The notes under the pieces are model-generated. The model was not told where the DNA came from. It was given only the letters and a program-made list of their open reading frames with translations, and did not search any database. Of a DNA stretch of 64,000 bases, positions 34,900-46,173 are shown one piece after another. A program made the translations under genes and the position numbers. The stretch is from Stereocaulon alpinum (lineage: Eukaryota; Ascomycota; Lecanoromycetes; Lecanorales; Stereocaulaceae). The DNA is taken from assembly GCA_018257865.1 (NCBI GenBank), contig JAEUBA010000016.1, positions 186,001 through 250,000 of the forward strand. The letters run 5' to 3'. Position 1 is the stretch's first letter; the number at the start of each line of letters is the position of its first letter.

Positions 34900-35200
34900 A
34901 TCCTGCTATAGGTATCGGTTCCTATATTTATAATTATTTATAGGGCTTCATAGTTAGTATATAATATTATAGGGTATTAATAGCCTATAATAAAGTATTT
35001 ATATTCTACTAAACACCTTACTACTACTAAGGCTTCCTTTTTAGTTATATTATATCGAATTTCTGCCTCTTCTAGCCGGAACGATATAAATATAATAATA
35101 TAGTAGGATATCTTATACTTCTCTACTACCTTAGTTCCTAGGCTCTCCTCTAGCAACTGGAATAGCACTCCCCCTAAGTAATATTTACTTATATCAGTAG
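34900..35200 (-). pseudogene. Gypsy reverse transcriptase/RNase H relic
   Basis: A 63-codon open stretch at 35168-34977 contains RYNITKKEALVVVRCLVEYK, the conserved RNase H segment of Ty3/Gypsy polyproteins, and continues toward an LYTDH-like motif. The reverse transcriptase extends to the right, to about 36.1 kb, in heavily mutated form. A second-acid motif (FID-N) near 35.69 kb is the likely remnant of the catalytic DD pair. Confidence 0.8.
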
Positions 35201-36849
35201 CTAGGTGGTATTATAAAGATTAGTTACTTCCACTTATAGTATTATCTAATATCGACTTTTAGATATAAAGGAAGGATTTATACTACTTAGGTCCCTAATC
35301 GAAACTCCCTTTTTCGACCTAGTACTTACGCACTAAGGGTTTCCCGTTAGGTAATAGTAGATTTTCTTCCTTAAGGTAGGCCTGCTTTAGCCGTAAGACG
35401 TACTCCGCCCTATCTAGTATAAAAAATCGTAGGAAAGGAGTAATCTAAATAATTACTTTAAGCTCCTTATAATTAGTTAGTTCCTTCTATAATATTACCT
35501 TCTCCTAGTACTTAACTGCTAGCTGGAGGCTATTACTTCCTCTAGTAAAGCCTACTATCTTAAGCGAATCCGTAAAGATATATATTTTATATAGCGCTAA
35601 ATAGACTAGACTAAAAGCTACTTAAGGAAAGTATTTAGTATATAGAAACTTAAAGAGTACTTTATATAATTCTCCTACTTCTATATAGTTATCTATAAAT
35701 AGAGTGAACGCTAAGGTACTATAATTACCTATAATTAAATTTATTACCTTAGTTATAGGGGTCTTTAGGAGAGGTCCGAAAACTATATCTCTAAACTATA
35801 AATAAGTTATATAGGCACCCTTCAGCCCTTACCCTATCCTTAGGTATATATACTAGCCGTAAGGAGTAATAATCCTAGTCTTATACTTATTACCTTCCTT
35901 AATTAGAATCGCCTAGTATCTATTTAAAGCGTCTGAAACGAACTAGGACGAAAACCTTAGTTAAATAATAGTATTAATAATATCTTCTATCCGGTATATT
36001 AGCTATTAGGGTTTAATAGTATAGGTATTTAACAGAATAAAATTATATACTACTCGTAAATTATTCAAACCCTTCTTTTTAGGAGGAAATTACGTCCTAG
36101 CTCCCTATTTACTAGTAGCTTATATAATAATATTAGCTTCCTCTATTTTAGGGAAAACCTTCGCTGCGAATTCTTTCTCTTAGGGAGTATACCTCTTTAC
36201 ACTCTTATAAACCGGTACTACCCCTATAGTAAGGTTAATTAAGTAGTAAATTAAATTAGTAGGCTTAATATCCTTTAGTAATCTAGTAAAGTAGTCCTTC
36301 TATATATAAAGTAGTTACTTAGCCTTTTACCTTTTTACTTCTATATTAGTAATTATACTAATATTAATTTCTAAGGTTTTATACTAAGTATTAATTATTA
36401 CTTAATCGATTATTATTAATTCTCTTTACTGCGGTCGCCTTTTTATTAGGAAACTATATATACTTCTTAGCGATATAGGTTTACTTACCTTAGGTATAGT
36501 TATATCTAAGCTTATCTACCTTAACTTAGTAGAGTTAAGCCCTGCTACCGTAAGTATAGGTATTAGGCGAGCACCTCTATCTTCTAAAACTTTAAGTAGA
36601 TCTAAACTGCTTCTTATCCTAGTTACCTTAACATTAGCTATTTTACTTATAGGATAAGAGATACGCTAGTAATTATCCTATTTAATTATAAGTATCCCTC
36701 TTTTCCCTAATCTAAGGCGAAATTATATCTATTAAGCTCCTCTACTAATTTCTCTAGCTCTTCTTCCGCTAGTAACGTTTCCTATTTATCTACTAAGGGG
36801 CTATAGATAACCTTAATATCTAATAACTTAGCTGCTTAACTATAGGCTA

Positions 36850-37200
36850 TATAAGGGATTCCGTCTTTTCCTTAGATTACTATATTTGCTTATCTATAAT
36901 CCTCTACTACTCGAACTCTTTTTATCTACTGTTTTAATAATAGTAGGTTATAGATATTTCCTATCCCTAGGATAAAGGCGCGAACGATAGCTTCTACTCC
37001 AGCAATATTAACTAAAGCCTATATATACTACTTTACTATTACTAAGCTATTATTAGCTAACTATAGGGTCTAAGTATACTCTATTTCGTAGATTTCTAGT
37101 CCTAATTACTTAACTAGTTTAGGATTAATTAACTTAACTATAGCTCTATTATCTACTAAAGTCTTATTTACCTTAGTATTATTAATCTAAGCTTCTAGGT
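36850..37200 (-). pseudogene. Gypsy aspartic protease relic
   Basis: The minus strand at about 37,170-37,142 reads KTLVDNRAI, a mutated form of the retropepsin LVDSGA active site. It is followed by residues matching the expected flap and VRAFILGIGN region. Only conceptual frames interrupted by stops remain. Confidence 0.6.
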
Positions 37201-38252
37201 AGAGGTAAGTAACGTCTTCTTCCTCGTATACTTTAGTAGCTATTAGTAGCGGTTCTCCTTATATTACTATAGCGACTATAGCAGGTCTCTTCCCTCTTTT
37301 TATTAGTTTTAAGAAGGCTATTACCCTTACTAATTATACTCGAATTTAAGGAGATTGATTAAGTAACTGCTAAATCGGTATTATAACTTAGGTATTTAGG
37401 AATCTATCTACTAAGAAACGATCCTTATCCTTAGCTATATTAATAGGTATAGTCTCCTTCGGTAAGTAACTCGCTAAGTTATTCTAAGTTATTTTATCCT
37501 TAGGTAGCTTTTATTATAGCTTAGATAATTCTACCCTAAAAGGGGCTAGTATCTAGCCTATATTCGTTAGGACCCTTAGTAAAGGCGGTAAGGAGTTAGG
37601 CGGTCGTAGTTATATAGGTAGAGGAGGTAATATCTAGTCTTATAGAGTAGGTACTTATATCTAATTAGGTTATATACTTAGTTAAGGTATATAAGAGTAA
37701 GCTATAGAGGATCCTTCTACTTCCGCTAAGGTAACCCCCTCTATCAGTATTATAACTTTAGGGCTAAGAGGGTTACTAAAATTATTAACCTCTTCGATAA
37801 TAGATACCTTCTTTTAAGATAATACTTCAGTAGCCTACTTAGCAGCTTATTAGATATTTTTATTTAAATCGCTCTTATTTATAGGTTTCGTTACTTAACT
37901 ATTCCTAGTAGCTTAATTCTCCTTATTCGAATTATTAGTAGCTTTACTAGATCTTATCGTAGTAGCTACTTATATATCCTTAAGGTAAAGGCCTAAGTTA
38001 GTAAGGGGTATCCCTCACTTTAGGATTACTAGTGTTATTAGTAGGCGGATCTAGGCCCTCCCTAGATTACTAGAGGTTACTTTAAGGGGGCCCCTAGCTT
38101 TTAGGTACGGTTATTATTATAGATTAACCGCTTACTGGAAAAACTATAATACAGCGGCGGAAGCGGTAGGTACTTACTAGCTAAGCTTCGCCTCTTTTTA
38201 TAATTCCTTAATTTTAGTATAATTAGTACTCTTCTACTTATAGCTAACTTAA

Positions 38253-38314
38253 GGTAGGGGATAGTCGGTAGAAAAGTAACCTAGCTTTATATAGTTATAG
38301 TAGGTTATATCGTA
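38253..38314 (-). pseudogene. Gag nucleocapsid zinc-knuckle relic
   Basis: The minus strand reads YYNYIKLGYFSTDY, a CCHC zinc knuckle in which the Cys and His codons have become Tyr, exactly what G-to-A changes (TGT to TAT) or C-to-T changes (CAC to TAC) from RIP produce. It places gag to the right of protease, giving the element polarity. Confidence 0.7.
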
Positions 38315-39580
38315 GCTTAGCGGCTTTCTAGTAGGAATAGATAAGGGTTTATACTTATAAATAACCGTCTTTAAAGTTAATTACTATTATTTAGTAGTTA
38401 TCTATAAGCTTTAGAAGAAGGTTACTAGCTCTTAGTTAACCTTATTCTATAAGATCTCCCTTTTAGAGTTTTCCTCCTTATTATTAAAAGGGCTTAGTCG
38501 TCTAATATAACTATAGGCTCTTACTACTACTACTTTCGCTACTAAGAAAGTAATTTTTAGTTTAGAGGATAGGTATAGTTAAACTATATCTAATTTATTC
38601 TTATTAGCTAACCCTACTATAAACTAGTTACTAAATATATCTTATAGGTTACCTAGATACTATAGATATAAGGTTTAAGCTTCGTTTATATACTAAGTAA
38701 TAGGCTTCTTCCCTTAACGAAGATTATATATCTAATTAAAAAACTTATTCAGGTTAGATTCTACCCGAACTTTAAGTATAAATTCTAATATAAAGATAGC
38801 TAATAGCTTTTTTTAGTTAGCTTATATTTCGCTATCTAGTTACTAGTACTATTTAGCTACTTAATCCTTTAAGCGGGATTAGAAAGCTATTCTTTTAACT
38901 AGTTTATTCTATTTAGATATAGGCTTATACTTCTTATCGATAATAAAGCTAATTATCTTAATATATTCGTTTAGATCTTTAAACCTATCCTTCCTCCTAT
39001 AGAAGAATAGGATATACTTAAGTATACTTTCTATATTAGAGGTTAACTATCTTAAATATACTATTAAGCTATTAGAGACTAGCTTTCCCCCATACTTACT
39101 CGAATTTTTAGAAGTTATTAGGGTAGGACTTCCGATCTCTAATTCTTCCCTCGCGATTACCTATACTAGGTTGCGGGGTTATATTTAATTATAAGGTGTT
39201 CGCTCTTACTTAGACTCCTCTCCTAATAACGTAACTTTATACTCGCTACTCTCTAGCGAGCTGGTATAGAATTAATTAGTTTTCGCTCTACTTAATAATA
39301 TTATAAGCTGGTAGCTAGGAATCCGAGATCTAGGATTAGGTATATACTATAATAGTATTAAGTAAGAAGGGGAAAGAGGAAGTAAGTAGAATTTAGTAAG
39401 AATCTAGATTCTTATTAAAGGGTAAAGATAGAGGAACTACTTAGCTTTTACTAGCCCTTTACTCTTTAAGTAAGGATTACGATTCTTAAGGTATAATAGA
39501 GTAGTAATCTTTAGAAAGGTATTATTTAAATAGATCTAATTACGTTAGCAAGGAACTAGAGCCCCGCCTTCGGCTCTAAA

Positions 39581-39716
39581 TAAGAATAGTACTTCTGGTG
39601 GTGTGAAAGGATATAGAATTATTTAGCTGGAAAGCCAGCTATCTATGGTCTTAAGCTAATCTATTTAGGGCCTAGCAGGCCAAGACCACTGCTGGAAGTA
39701 AAATTCCAACCCCACA
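39581..39716 (-). repeat. Right LTR (5' LTR in element orientation)
   Basis: 136 bp, plus strand TAAGAATAG to CCAACCCCACA, bounded by GCGC at 39717. It carries more TpA changes than the left copy (tgg/tag, tgc/tac, ggatgt/ggatat, ctcaag/cttaag). Confidence 0.93.
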
Positions 39717-40275
39717 GCGCGTCGGAGTTAATTACGTGATATTCCACGCTAGCTTCTTCGAGTTTATCTCGCCTTGCCGCTGAGGAATTAATGATATTGC
39801 CCGAACGGTTCCTCAAGTATGTTCGAATCAGGCCCATTATCTAAGAAGCGCACTAAGCTGGAAAACTCTCACCTCATCACTAAAGTCCTCGTCACGGTCA
39901 TTGTGCAAAAGCTTTCTTTGGCCGGCTAAATTATGTCAGGAGAACTGTACTAGAACCACCCTGTGTAATATGCTACAATGTGAGGCGATTTCGGAATGGT
40001 AGTCCGTTGCATCTAGCTGCTGCATACATTAAGATGCATGTAGGTGACGTGTGTAAAGCACAGAGTAATAGTGCAGTATCGAATTTTCGTATCAACATCC
40101 AGAATGGATCACATATACTCAACACCGCGCAACCAAGGCCTACGAACCCTCACTGTCCAAACATGTCGCAAACGCCACGCCCATCCACGCCATCGCTATG
40201 CATGATTTTGAGAAACAAAGCTGAAACCGAGGTTGTTCAACATCGCAGAATACCATGTTACTAACATGCAGAGCT
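39717..40275. other. Gene-free stretch; probable displaced POL3 upstream region
   Basis: Before the insertion this sequence directly abutted the POL3 5' flank (the target duplication marks the junction). It also forms the 3' flank of the rhomboid gene. I see no coding region. Confidence 0.5.
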
Positions 40276-41914
40276 TCACGGCATATCCTTCAGGTTAACG
40301 GGCAATGGCATCGAGAAAAAGTCCCGCTTGCTGGTACTGTTCTGCGTTGTCGTCGTCAATTGCCCGATATCGCACCAATGGTTGATGTTCTGGGATAGTC
40401 TATTAGCGTGATCTGGGAGAACGAACAGAGAGTTTCAACGTACAATGCAGCTCAGATATTTGCACCATGAGCATTTGGTAGGATTAGCCTTGTAGAAGTT
40501 CTTGAGCAACACAACAAAGACGATGAACACGCCTATCAGAGCAGCGACTCGGACCAACCACCACGCCCACCAGAGGGGTTTGCGGCCCTTGAAAAAAGCG
40601 CCAGGTTCCTTAGCAAAAGCCCTGATGCCTCCTTCAGCAGCTCTCTCCCTGGCTGCTGTGACGGAAGCATAAGGTGGCAGGTCCGCGCCTACTCGTGCAC
40701 GTAGCACATCAGGTGAGTGTAAGATGCAGATACCTAGTACAAGCCCCATAAGAAATCCTCCGATGTGGGAAAAGTTATCCAGTCCAGGTAGAAGGCCCAG
40801 CACAAACGATATAGCAATATCGAATATCAGCCAAGCAAGATCTACCCAGGGCGATCGACGTTCGCCCCAATGATAGAACAGATCCAGGAGCATGAGTGCT
40901 ATCACCCCAAAGAGCGAACCTGAGGCGCCTGTGGACGCGATACCTTCAGCAGCGAAGTTGCCACCCAAGACAAAGCCGAAGATCCCACTGGATATATATA
41001 CTAAGAAGAATCTTATAGATCCAATTTCACGTTCCATTTCCGACCCAAGCATGACTTGCAGCAGCATATTGAATGCTATATGAACAAAACCTGCATGCAA
41101 GAATATGGGAACAATGAAGCGGAACCATTGGTGTGGCGGAGAGGTGTCTGTGTACGGCTTGTCACCGAACCCACAGAGTTGGTTGATCTTGCACTGATTG
41201 GAAGGGTTGTTCAGGTCAGTGGTAGTGGTGTTCGGACATGGCCACTGGATGATGTCGTTTGAACCTTGAGAGGTTTTGCGCATACATGGGACATACCGAG
41301 CACCCATGTTGATAAGGACGTAGGGAGACGGACCGATCATAGGATTGAATGCAGGGTGGATCTCTATGGGCGTCTTGGTGAGGACACCTAGGTATGTTAG
41401 CCTCGCCAGCTACACTGTCAGATGTGGTGGACGTACCGTTTTTGGCCAATTCAGCAATAAAGACAATGACCTGAATTAAAGTAAAAGTATACACTACCCA
41501 AGGTTGCTTCCTCCTGAAGAACGATTGTTTTTGCCTCGGCGAACCCGGATAACGTGACCGCCTGTCAACGATAGTTGAGTCATTAGGCAGAGGATCATGC
41601 ATCATGTTATCTGAGTCCCCTTTGCTTAGGTGCTGGCGCAGTGGAATATTGTCTGAGTATGGGTTTTGTTCATATTCTCGTCCTCCTCCGCCAGAAGAAT
41701 AGTATGGAGACGGTATATCCTGGTGGCTCTGCTCAGCGTAAGGGTGGTAGCTTGAATCCTCAAATGACGATGCCATATATGAAGGTGATGGTTGCGTATG
41801 ATGCGGGTTGTACGCGGTGTAGGGATCTGGTGGCAGAGGCTTCGTTGGAGAAGTAGGATTGGAGCGTAGCCCTGTACGACTGGGCGACGGATTGTAGTAA
41901 TCGTTGGAAGACAT
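40276..41914 (-). CDS. Rhomboid-family intramembrane serine protease
   Basis: Three exons, 41914-41437, 41387-40444 and 40389-40276, with introns of 49 and 54 nt, give 511 residues. The last short exon adds the tail NINHWCDIGQLTT... and ends LKDMP. The N-terminal ~130 residues are cytosolic, rich in Pro/Ser/Tyr. A first membrane segment follows FRRKQPWVVYTF. A long Cys-containing loop precedes the rhomboid core, with HAGFVHIAFNMLLQ, the nucleophile Ser in GASGS (~315) and the catalytic His in FSHIGGF (~367). The C-terminus has a further membrane segment and CSWCKYLSC. Rhomboids cleave membrane proteins within the bilayer, and fungal members of this layout act in the secretory pathway. The substrate cannot be inferred. 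The gene is divergent from the PFA3-like gene, sharing 596 bp of upstream DNA. Confidence 0.9.
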
Positions 41915-42510
41915 GGTAGGTAGACTCTTCAAGAGACGTAGGGTGCTCTGAAGGAGAGCGACAGCCGCTCGGAGGTTTTGATTGAGTAAGGCTAGGTATG
42001 GGGGGCAAGCATGGCTAAGTCAAGCCTGGACGTACAGAAGAGTCAAGGAACAAAGCCTTGCTGACGCAATGGGAAGTACAACGCGCAGCAGAAGAGACTG
42101 TGAGTGTTACATCCATGAATGACCAACACGATAATCAAAGAAGGATGTCCCCTTCAAGAGTGGTGGATCAGTAGAGTATGTTTCTGTAAATAGACTGTCG
42201 TACGTAGGATCCATGGCAGTGTCCCCTGCCGAGACGCCAACAGACGCCAAGACCGAAGGATGCTTACCTTATGTTGTTAGGCCAATCGAGGTGACGCAGC
42301 AAATGCCTTAGCCTCGATTTGTTCTCCGTCTTCCAGCACACTCGTTAAGATGTCCACTCTGCTATCTCGCATGTATACCGTCAAGTCTGCTTTTCCTTGG
42401 GCAATCTCTCTAATCACTGTGTAGCTCTCCCGACGATTCCTTTCCGCGGCGCAGCTCTATTGCCCCTAACCATGGATGCCTCTTATGCCTTCCAAACTTG
42501 AGTTGAGAGG
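41915..42510. promoter_or_regulatory. Shared upstream region of divergent rhomboid and palmitoyltransferase genes
   Basis: 596 bp between two start codons facing away from each other. It must contain both promoters. No strong palindrome or repeat stands out. Confidence 0.5.
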
Positions 42511-44188
42511 ATGACGGCTCTCGCATCGTCATCTTCGCCTTCATCTTCACCTTCACCTATGAAACGAAGACCAAAGGGCTTCGCGAAGAAATGCGAGCGC
42601 GCTTGCTGCCAGACTATCACCTACTTCCCCCTAGCCTTCGTCTACGGCTTGACTACTTGGGCAATATGGGTTGAAGCAGGAATAGGATTCGCCCAGAATT
42701 CGAAGGGATGGACTCGTATGAATCTCCCACTGTCATCAGATGTATCCATGGAACTGATGCTGGCCAGCAGACATCTTCACCTCCTTACTTGGCATTATTC
42801 TCTACCTCCTCCTTAATTGGTCCTACACTACCGCCGTTTTTACTGATCCCGGTTCTCCTCTCATATCAACCGCCTCTAACGGGTACTCTCACCTTCCTAC
42901 CCACGAACCTTCCTCACACCGGGATGTTTCCTCGTTCACTGTCAAATCTACAGGGGAGAGCAGATTTTGCAAGAAATGCAAAGCTCGCAAGCCGGACCGT
43001 GCCCACCATTGCTCAACATGTGGAAGGTGCGTCCTGAAAATGGATCACCACTGTCCCTGGCTGGCTACATGTGTTGGGCTGAGAAACTACAAGGCTTTTC
43101 TTCTGTTCCTGATTTACACATCAATCTACTGTTGGCTGTGCTTTGGCGCTACTTCGACATGGCTATGGAGCGAGGTCATGAGCGACACAGGTTATACCGA
43201 TAGCCTTATGCCAATAAACTACGTCCTGCTCTGTGTCATCTCTGGGATCATTGGCCTGGTCTTGACGGGATTCACAGCGTGGCATATCAGCCTAGCATAC
43301 AGGGGTCAAACGACCATTGAGTGCTTGGAGAAGACAAGGTATCTAAGTCCGTTGAGGAAGACCATGCAAGGACAGAACTTTGGGCATGCCAACGGCAATG
43401 GGGGCCAGAGCTATGGACAGCAATTAGCGGAGATTCATGCAAATGCATTGCCAGGCATCACAAGGCCAGAAGAAGGGGAGGCTATGCTCGCAAATGATGA
43501 CCTTGAGGAAGGTAGGAGACCAAATGCACAGCAGTCCCTGCGAAGAAACTATAACGAAAGGGAGCGATCAAGGGAGCGTGAAAGATACGAGAATTACCTT
43601 GACGAGCAGGATTCGGACAAGCTGCCTAACGCTTTTGATCTGGGATGGAGACGAAATTTGCTGCACCTGTTCGGTGATAAGCCTCTGCTGCGGTTCTTGC
43701 CGATCTGCAACACGTCGGGCGATGGATGGCGTTGGGAACCGAATCCTAAATGGGTGGAGGCTAGAGAAGCGATACGCAGAGAACGAGGGAACCAGTGGCA
43801 AGAGGAGGAAGACAGAGGAAGGGACGGCTATGTAGACTTTAGTCATGAGCAACAAGAGTACCCGCAAAGATGGCCTGGAAGAGGCGACTCGGAGCGACAC
43901 TATTTGACGAATTCGACCGGTTTGGTTGCTGTACCAGCATCTGAGACGAGATCGCCTAACAAAGCTGATCTCATCCTTGGGAGAACAGACGAGTACTTTG
44001 ACCGGAGCTTCGACGACGGAAGTCCTTCGAGTAGGATGTCAATGAAGACATTGAGGCGGCGAGGGAGCTTTAGCGGTAGCGACGACGACGACGATAATTA
44101 CGATGTCAGTAGCGATGAAGAGAGAAGACCACCAAGGTCACCTAGCGGGCACCAGAGGGCTGAGAGTGGAGGCCACAAGCAGGACTGA
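42511..44188 (+). CDS. PFA3: DHHC palmitoyltransferase, PFA3-like
   Basis: Two exons, 42511-42715 and 42771-44188, with a 55-nt intron (GTATGA...ACTGATG...CAGCAG) inside WT/HIFTSLLG, give 540 residues. The enzyme transfers palmitate from acyl-CoA to protein Cys. The second exon runs from a membrane segment through the Cys-rich domain (FCKKCKARKPDRAHHC, CGRCVLKM) to the catalytic DHHC (~160-163) with CPWLATCVG. Two more membrane segments (LLFLIYTSIYCWLCFG; YVLLCVISGIIGLVLTGF) follow, then the TTxE motif (TTIE). The long C-terminal cytosolic tail is acidic and Arg/Glu-rich, with PNAFDLGWRRN typical of the yeast Pfa3 group. Pfa3 palmitoylates the vacuolar fusion factor Vac8 in yeast; that substrate assignment is by family only. 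Confidence 0.88.
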
Positions 44189-44612
44189 AGCTGTAAGGTA
44201 TCAATAACTATATGTGAATAGCTCAAGTGTAGGACCAATGCGCCACCATGAATACGTACAACATGCTATAGCAGAGAGTGAGGTTCCTCACATGTACATC
44301 AAAAGTTGGATGCGTCGCACGTATGGATCCGAGATCTTCGGCTATGGTTCTCGTCAGGTTTGGATGGTCAGGCTTCTTGGTATATGAAAGTCTGAATTGA
44401 TTTAGGAACCCGACATACGTAAGTTGATCTGTGGATAAGTCAAATCGAGTACGGCTGATCTCGAAAGAATTTGGCTTGAGTCTTTTTGCGCTGTCTGGTA
44501 AGCGTGACATTCACTGCTTCATCACAACATCGCGCCTTCCTCACGCGCTACCCTCCCGGCTTTACTTTGTTTACATCTGCCATGGGTCCAAACGACTGGT
44601 AAACATATCCAT

Positions 44613-46173
44613 ATGGCCTGTGACGAGGGGCTGTGCAAGAATTGCAATGAATGTATCGCTTGCCATGACGAGCATGACGGAGTTCGCCAATGTCGGAAAC
44701 TATACACACGGAATTGCCCGACTTATCTAGCTTCCATGCAGGTAATCAACGACCGTCTAATGTCGCTATCTGACGTGAGTTTAGGGTATTGGATCCCTGT
44801 ATAGAGTCCACGAAGCGTGTGAGTGAGGGAATCAACATCATAGACTCTACGTCAGCCATGCCTCGACTATCTTCGAGCATCGCACACTCGGCTCCAATGC
44901 CTTACTCAGAGTCGCAATCCCTGATACAACCACAATCCCAGTACCCAAACGGCTTGGAATACTCTCACATTCAATACTACCAGCCTCCTGTTCACTACCA
45001 ACATCCTGCTACATACTATGAGCCACAGCAATTTTACCAACAGGTCGAGGGCCACTACCCTCAGATGGATATGCCTTCCGCATGGACACAACCTCAATAC
45101 TACCAGCCACCTCAGCAGGACCCTCCCCAAGCCCAGTTCCCATCAGCATGGACACAACCTCAATACTGCCAGCCACCTCAGCAGTACCCTCCCCAAGCCC
45201 AATTCCCATCAGCATGGACATCCTATCCGCAGCAGCAACAACCGCAGCCAGCCCCGATCTCCCAATACAGACCCATCAGACCAAAGCCACCGACACCACA
45301 GATTCCTTATCTACCGCTGCCGAGTATGACAAACAAGACCCGTCTCCCTCTACCACCGCCTAATCTCATACAGAACGGCGAGCCAAGATTGGACGTCCTA
45401 CTCCAACCACACACCAAACGTAGACGCCCCAAACGACCGCAGAGGGTACGCCATAGAGCGCACCCGAGCGAGACGTTGCTCCCACTCGGGCCTCAAGCAC
45501 TTCAAAGTGCCCCGAATACAGTGCAGCTGGGCCTCCTTCCGCCGGCAGGGACCAGAGATCCTTCAATTGCAGCGATTGCCACAAATCCCATCCAGTCTCG
45601 TCCACATGCCCAGGTCTCACAGCTGGCTCTCCCCATGCCAGCTGCACAACCTGAGGTCCCAGTTCCGTCCTACCCTGCTTTTGCGCTGCCACGATTGACC
45701 CTCCCTTCGCAGCTTCCAAGGGTCAACCATCATGAATACCTTTCACAGCCCACGGCTGCCTTGAGCTACGGGTACCCTTCCCCAAAGCTGCAAGGCTCAA
45801 CCGACCTTCCACACCTGAATCGGCCCCTGCTACCGGCGTCTCCTAAGGAACTTACAGCCGCTGAAGCTAGATCTATCCTCAATGTCCGTGACCGGGCTAC
45901 ACCATCTGAGTATGTGTCTCAACCTCGCATATCCCCCTTTCTACTAATCAGGACCCTAAACACAGCATACGCGCCGCATACTGGTCTCTCGAATTCGAAT
46001 TGCACCCAGATAGACACCGCCACCACCTAGCAGGCGTTCAATATGTAAAGGCGAAGAAATTAGCAAAGGCGCAGGAGGCTGCGGATAAGTTGAGAGGGTT
46101 CATCGGAACGTGCTGGGAATTGGAGAGGGATTTTGAAATGTTCAGGCGGATGCGTAATGATGCTGAAGCATGA
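44613..46173 (+). CDS. Pro/Gln-rich protein with C-terminal J domain and Cys-rich N-terminus
   Basis: Exon 1, 44613-44741, encodes a Cys-rich N-terminus (CDEGLCKNCNECIACHDEH) that could bind zinc. The first intron starts at GTAATC (44742). Its acceptor is uncertain; 44806 keeps frame. The middle exon runs to 45909 and is Pro/Gln/Tyr-rich with a 22-residue tandem repeat. The second intron, 45910-45965 (GTATGT...CTACTAATCAG...CACAG), joins ATPSD to IRAAYWSLEF, giving a J domain: ARSILNVRDRATPSD, then the invariant HPD in HPDRHR, then a basic last helix. The stop is at 46171-46173, about 479 residues in all. J domains recruit Hsp70, so this is probably a specialised co-chaperone whose low-complexity part binds clients or forms condensates (inference). 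Without the second intron the frame stops at 46030 and loses HPD. Confidence 0.65.
45074..45230 (+). repeat. 66-bp in-frame tandem repeat
   Basis: Units begin at 45074, 45140 and 45206 (partial), each encoding PSAWTQPQYxQPPQQxPPQ plus AQF. Near-identity shows recent expansion within the low-complexity segment of the J-domain protein. Confidence 0.9.

Larger units (their letters stand above)
31156..39716 (-). mobile_element. Full-length RIP-degraded Ty3/Gypsy LTR retrotransposon, 8561 bp
   Basis: Two 136-bp direct repeats bound an 8.3-kb A+T-rich interior. The flanks share GCGC (AGCGC if one counts the shared A) as target duplication: 31152-31155 and 39717-39720. Read on the minus strand, the LTRs begin TGTGGGG and end TCTCA, a TG...CA pair (TTCTTA in the RIP-mutated LTR at 39581). 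A polypurine tract (AAAAAGGGGGTGCG) abuts the left LTR. Relics appear in gag-PR-RT-RNase H-IN order from right to left. CpA and TpG are almost absent from the interior while TpA is dominant, so frames are riddled with TAA/TAG, which is typical RIP. The LTRs differ at 6 of 136 sites, all transitions, so dating by divergence is not safe. The sequence next to the right LTR holds an AGAGCC...GGCTCT hairpin rather than an obvious tRNA primer site. Confidence 0.93.

Noticed and set aside
34977..35168. Stand-alone 63-codon gene
   Set aside because: It is a short surviving window of the Gypsy RNase H frame, bounded by RIP stops.
42708..43037. 109-codon plus-strand frame inside the palmitoyltransferase gene
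   Set aside because: It is the out-of-frame shadow of exon 2; the true frame from 42771 carries the Cys-rich domain and DHHC.
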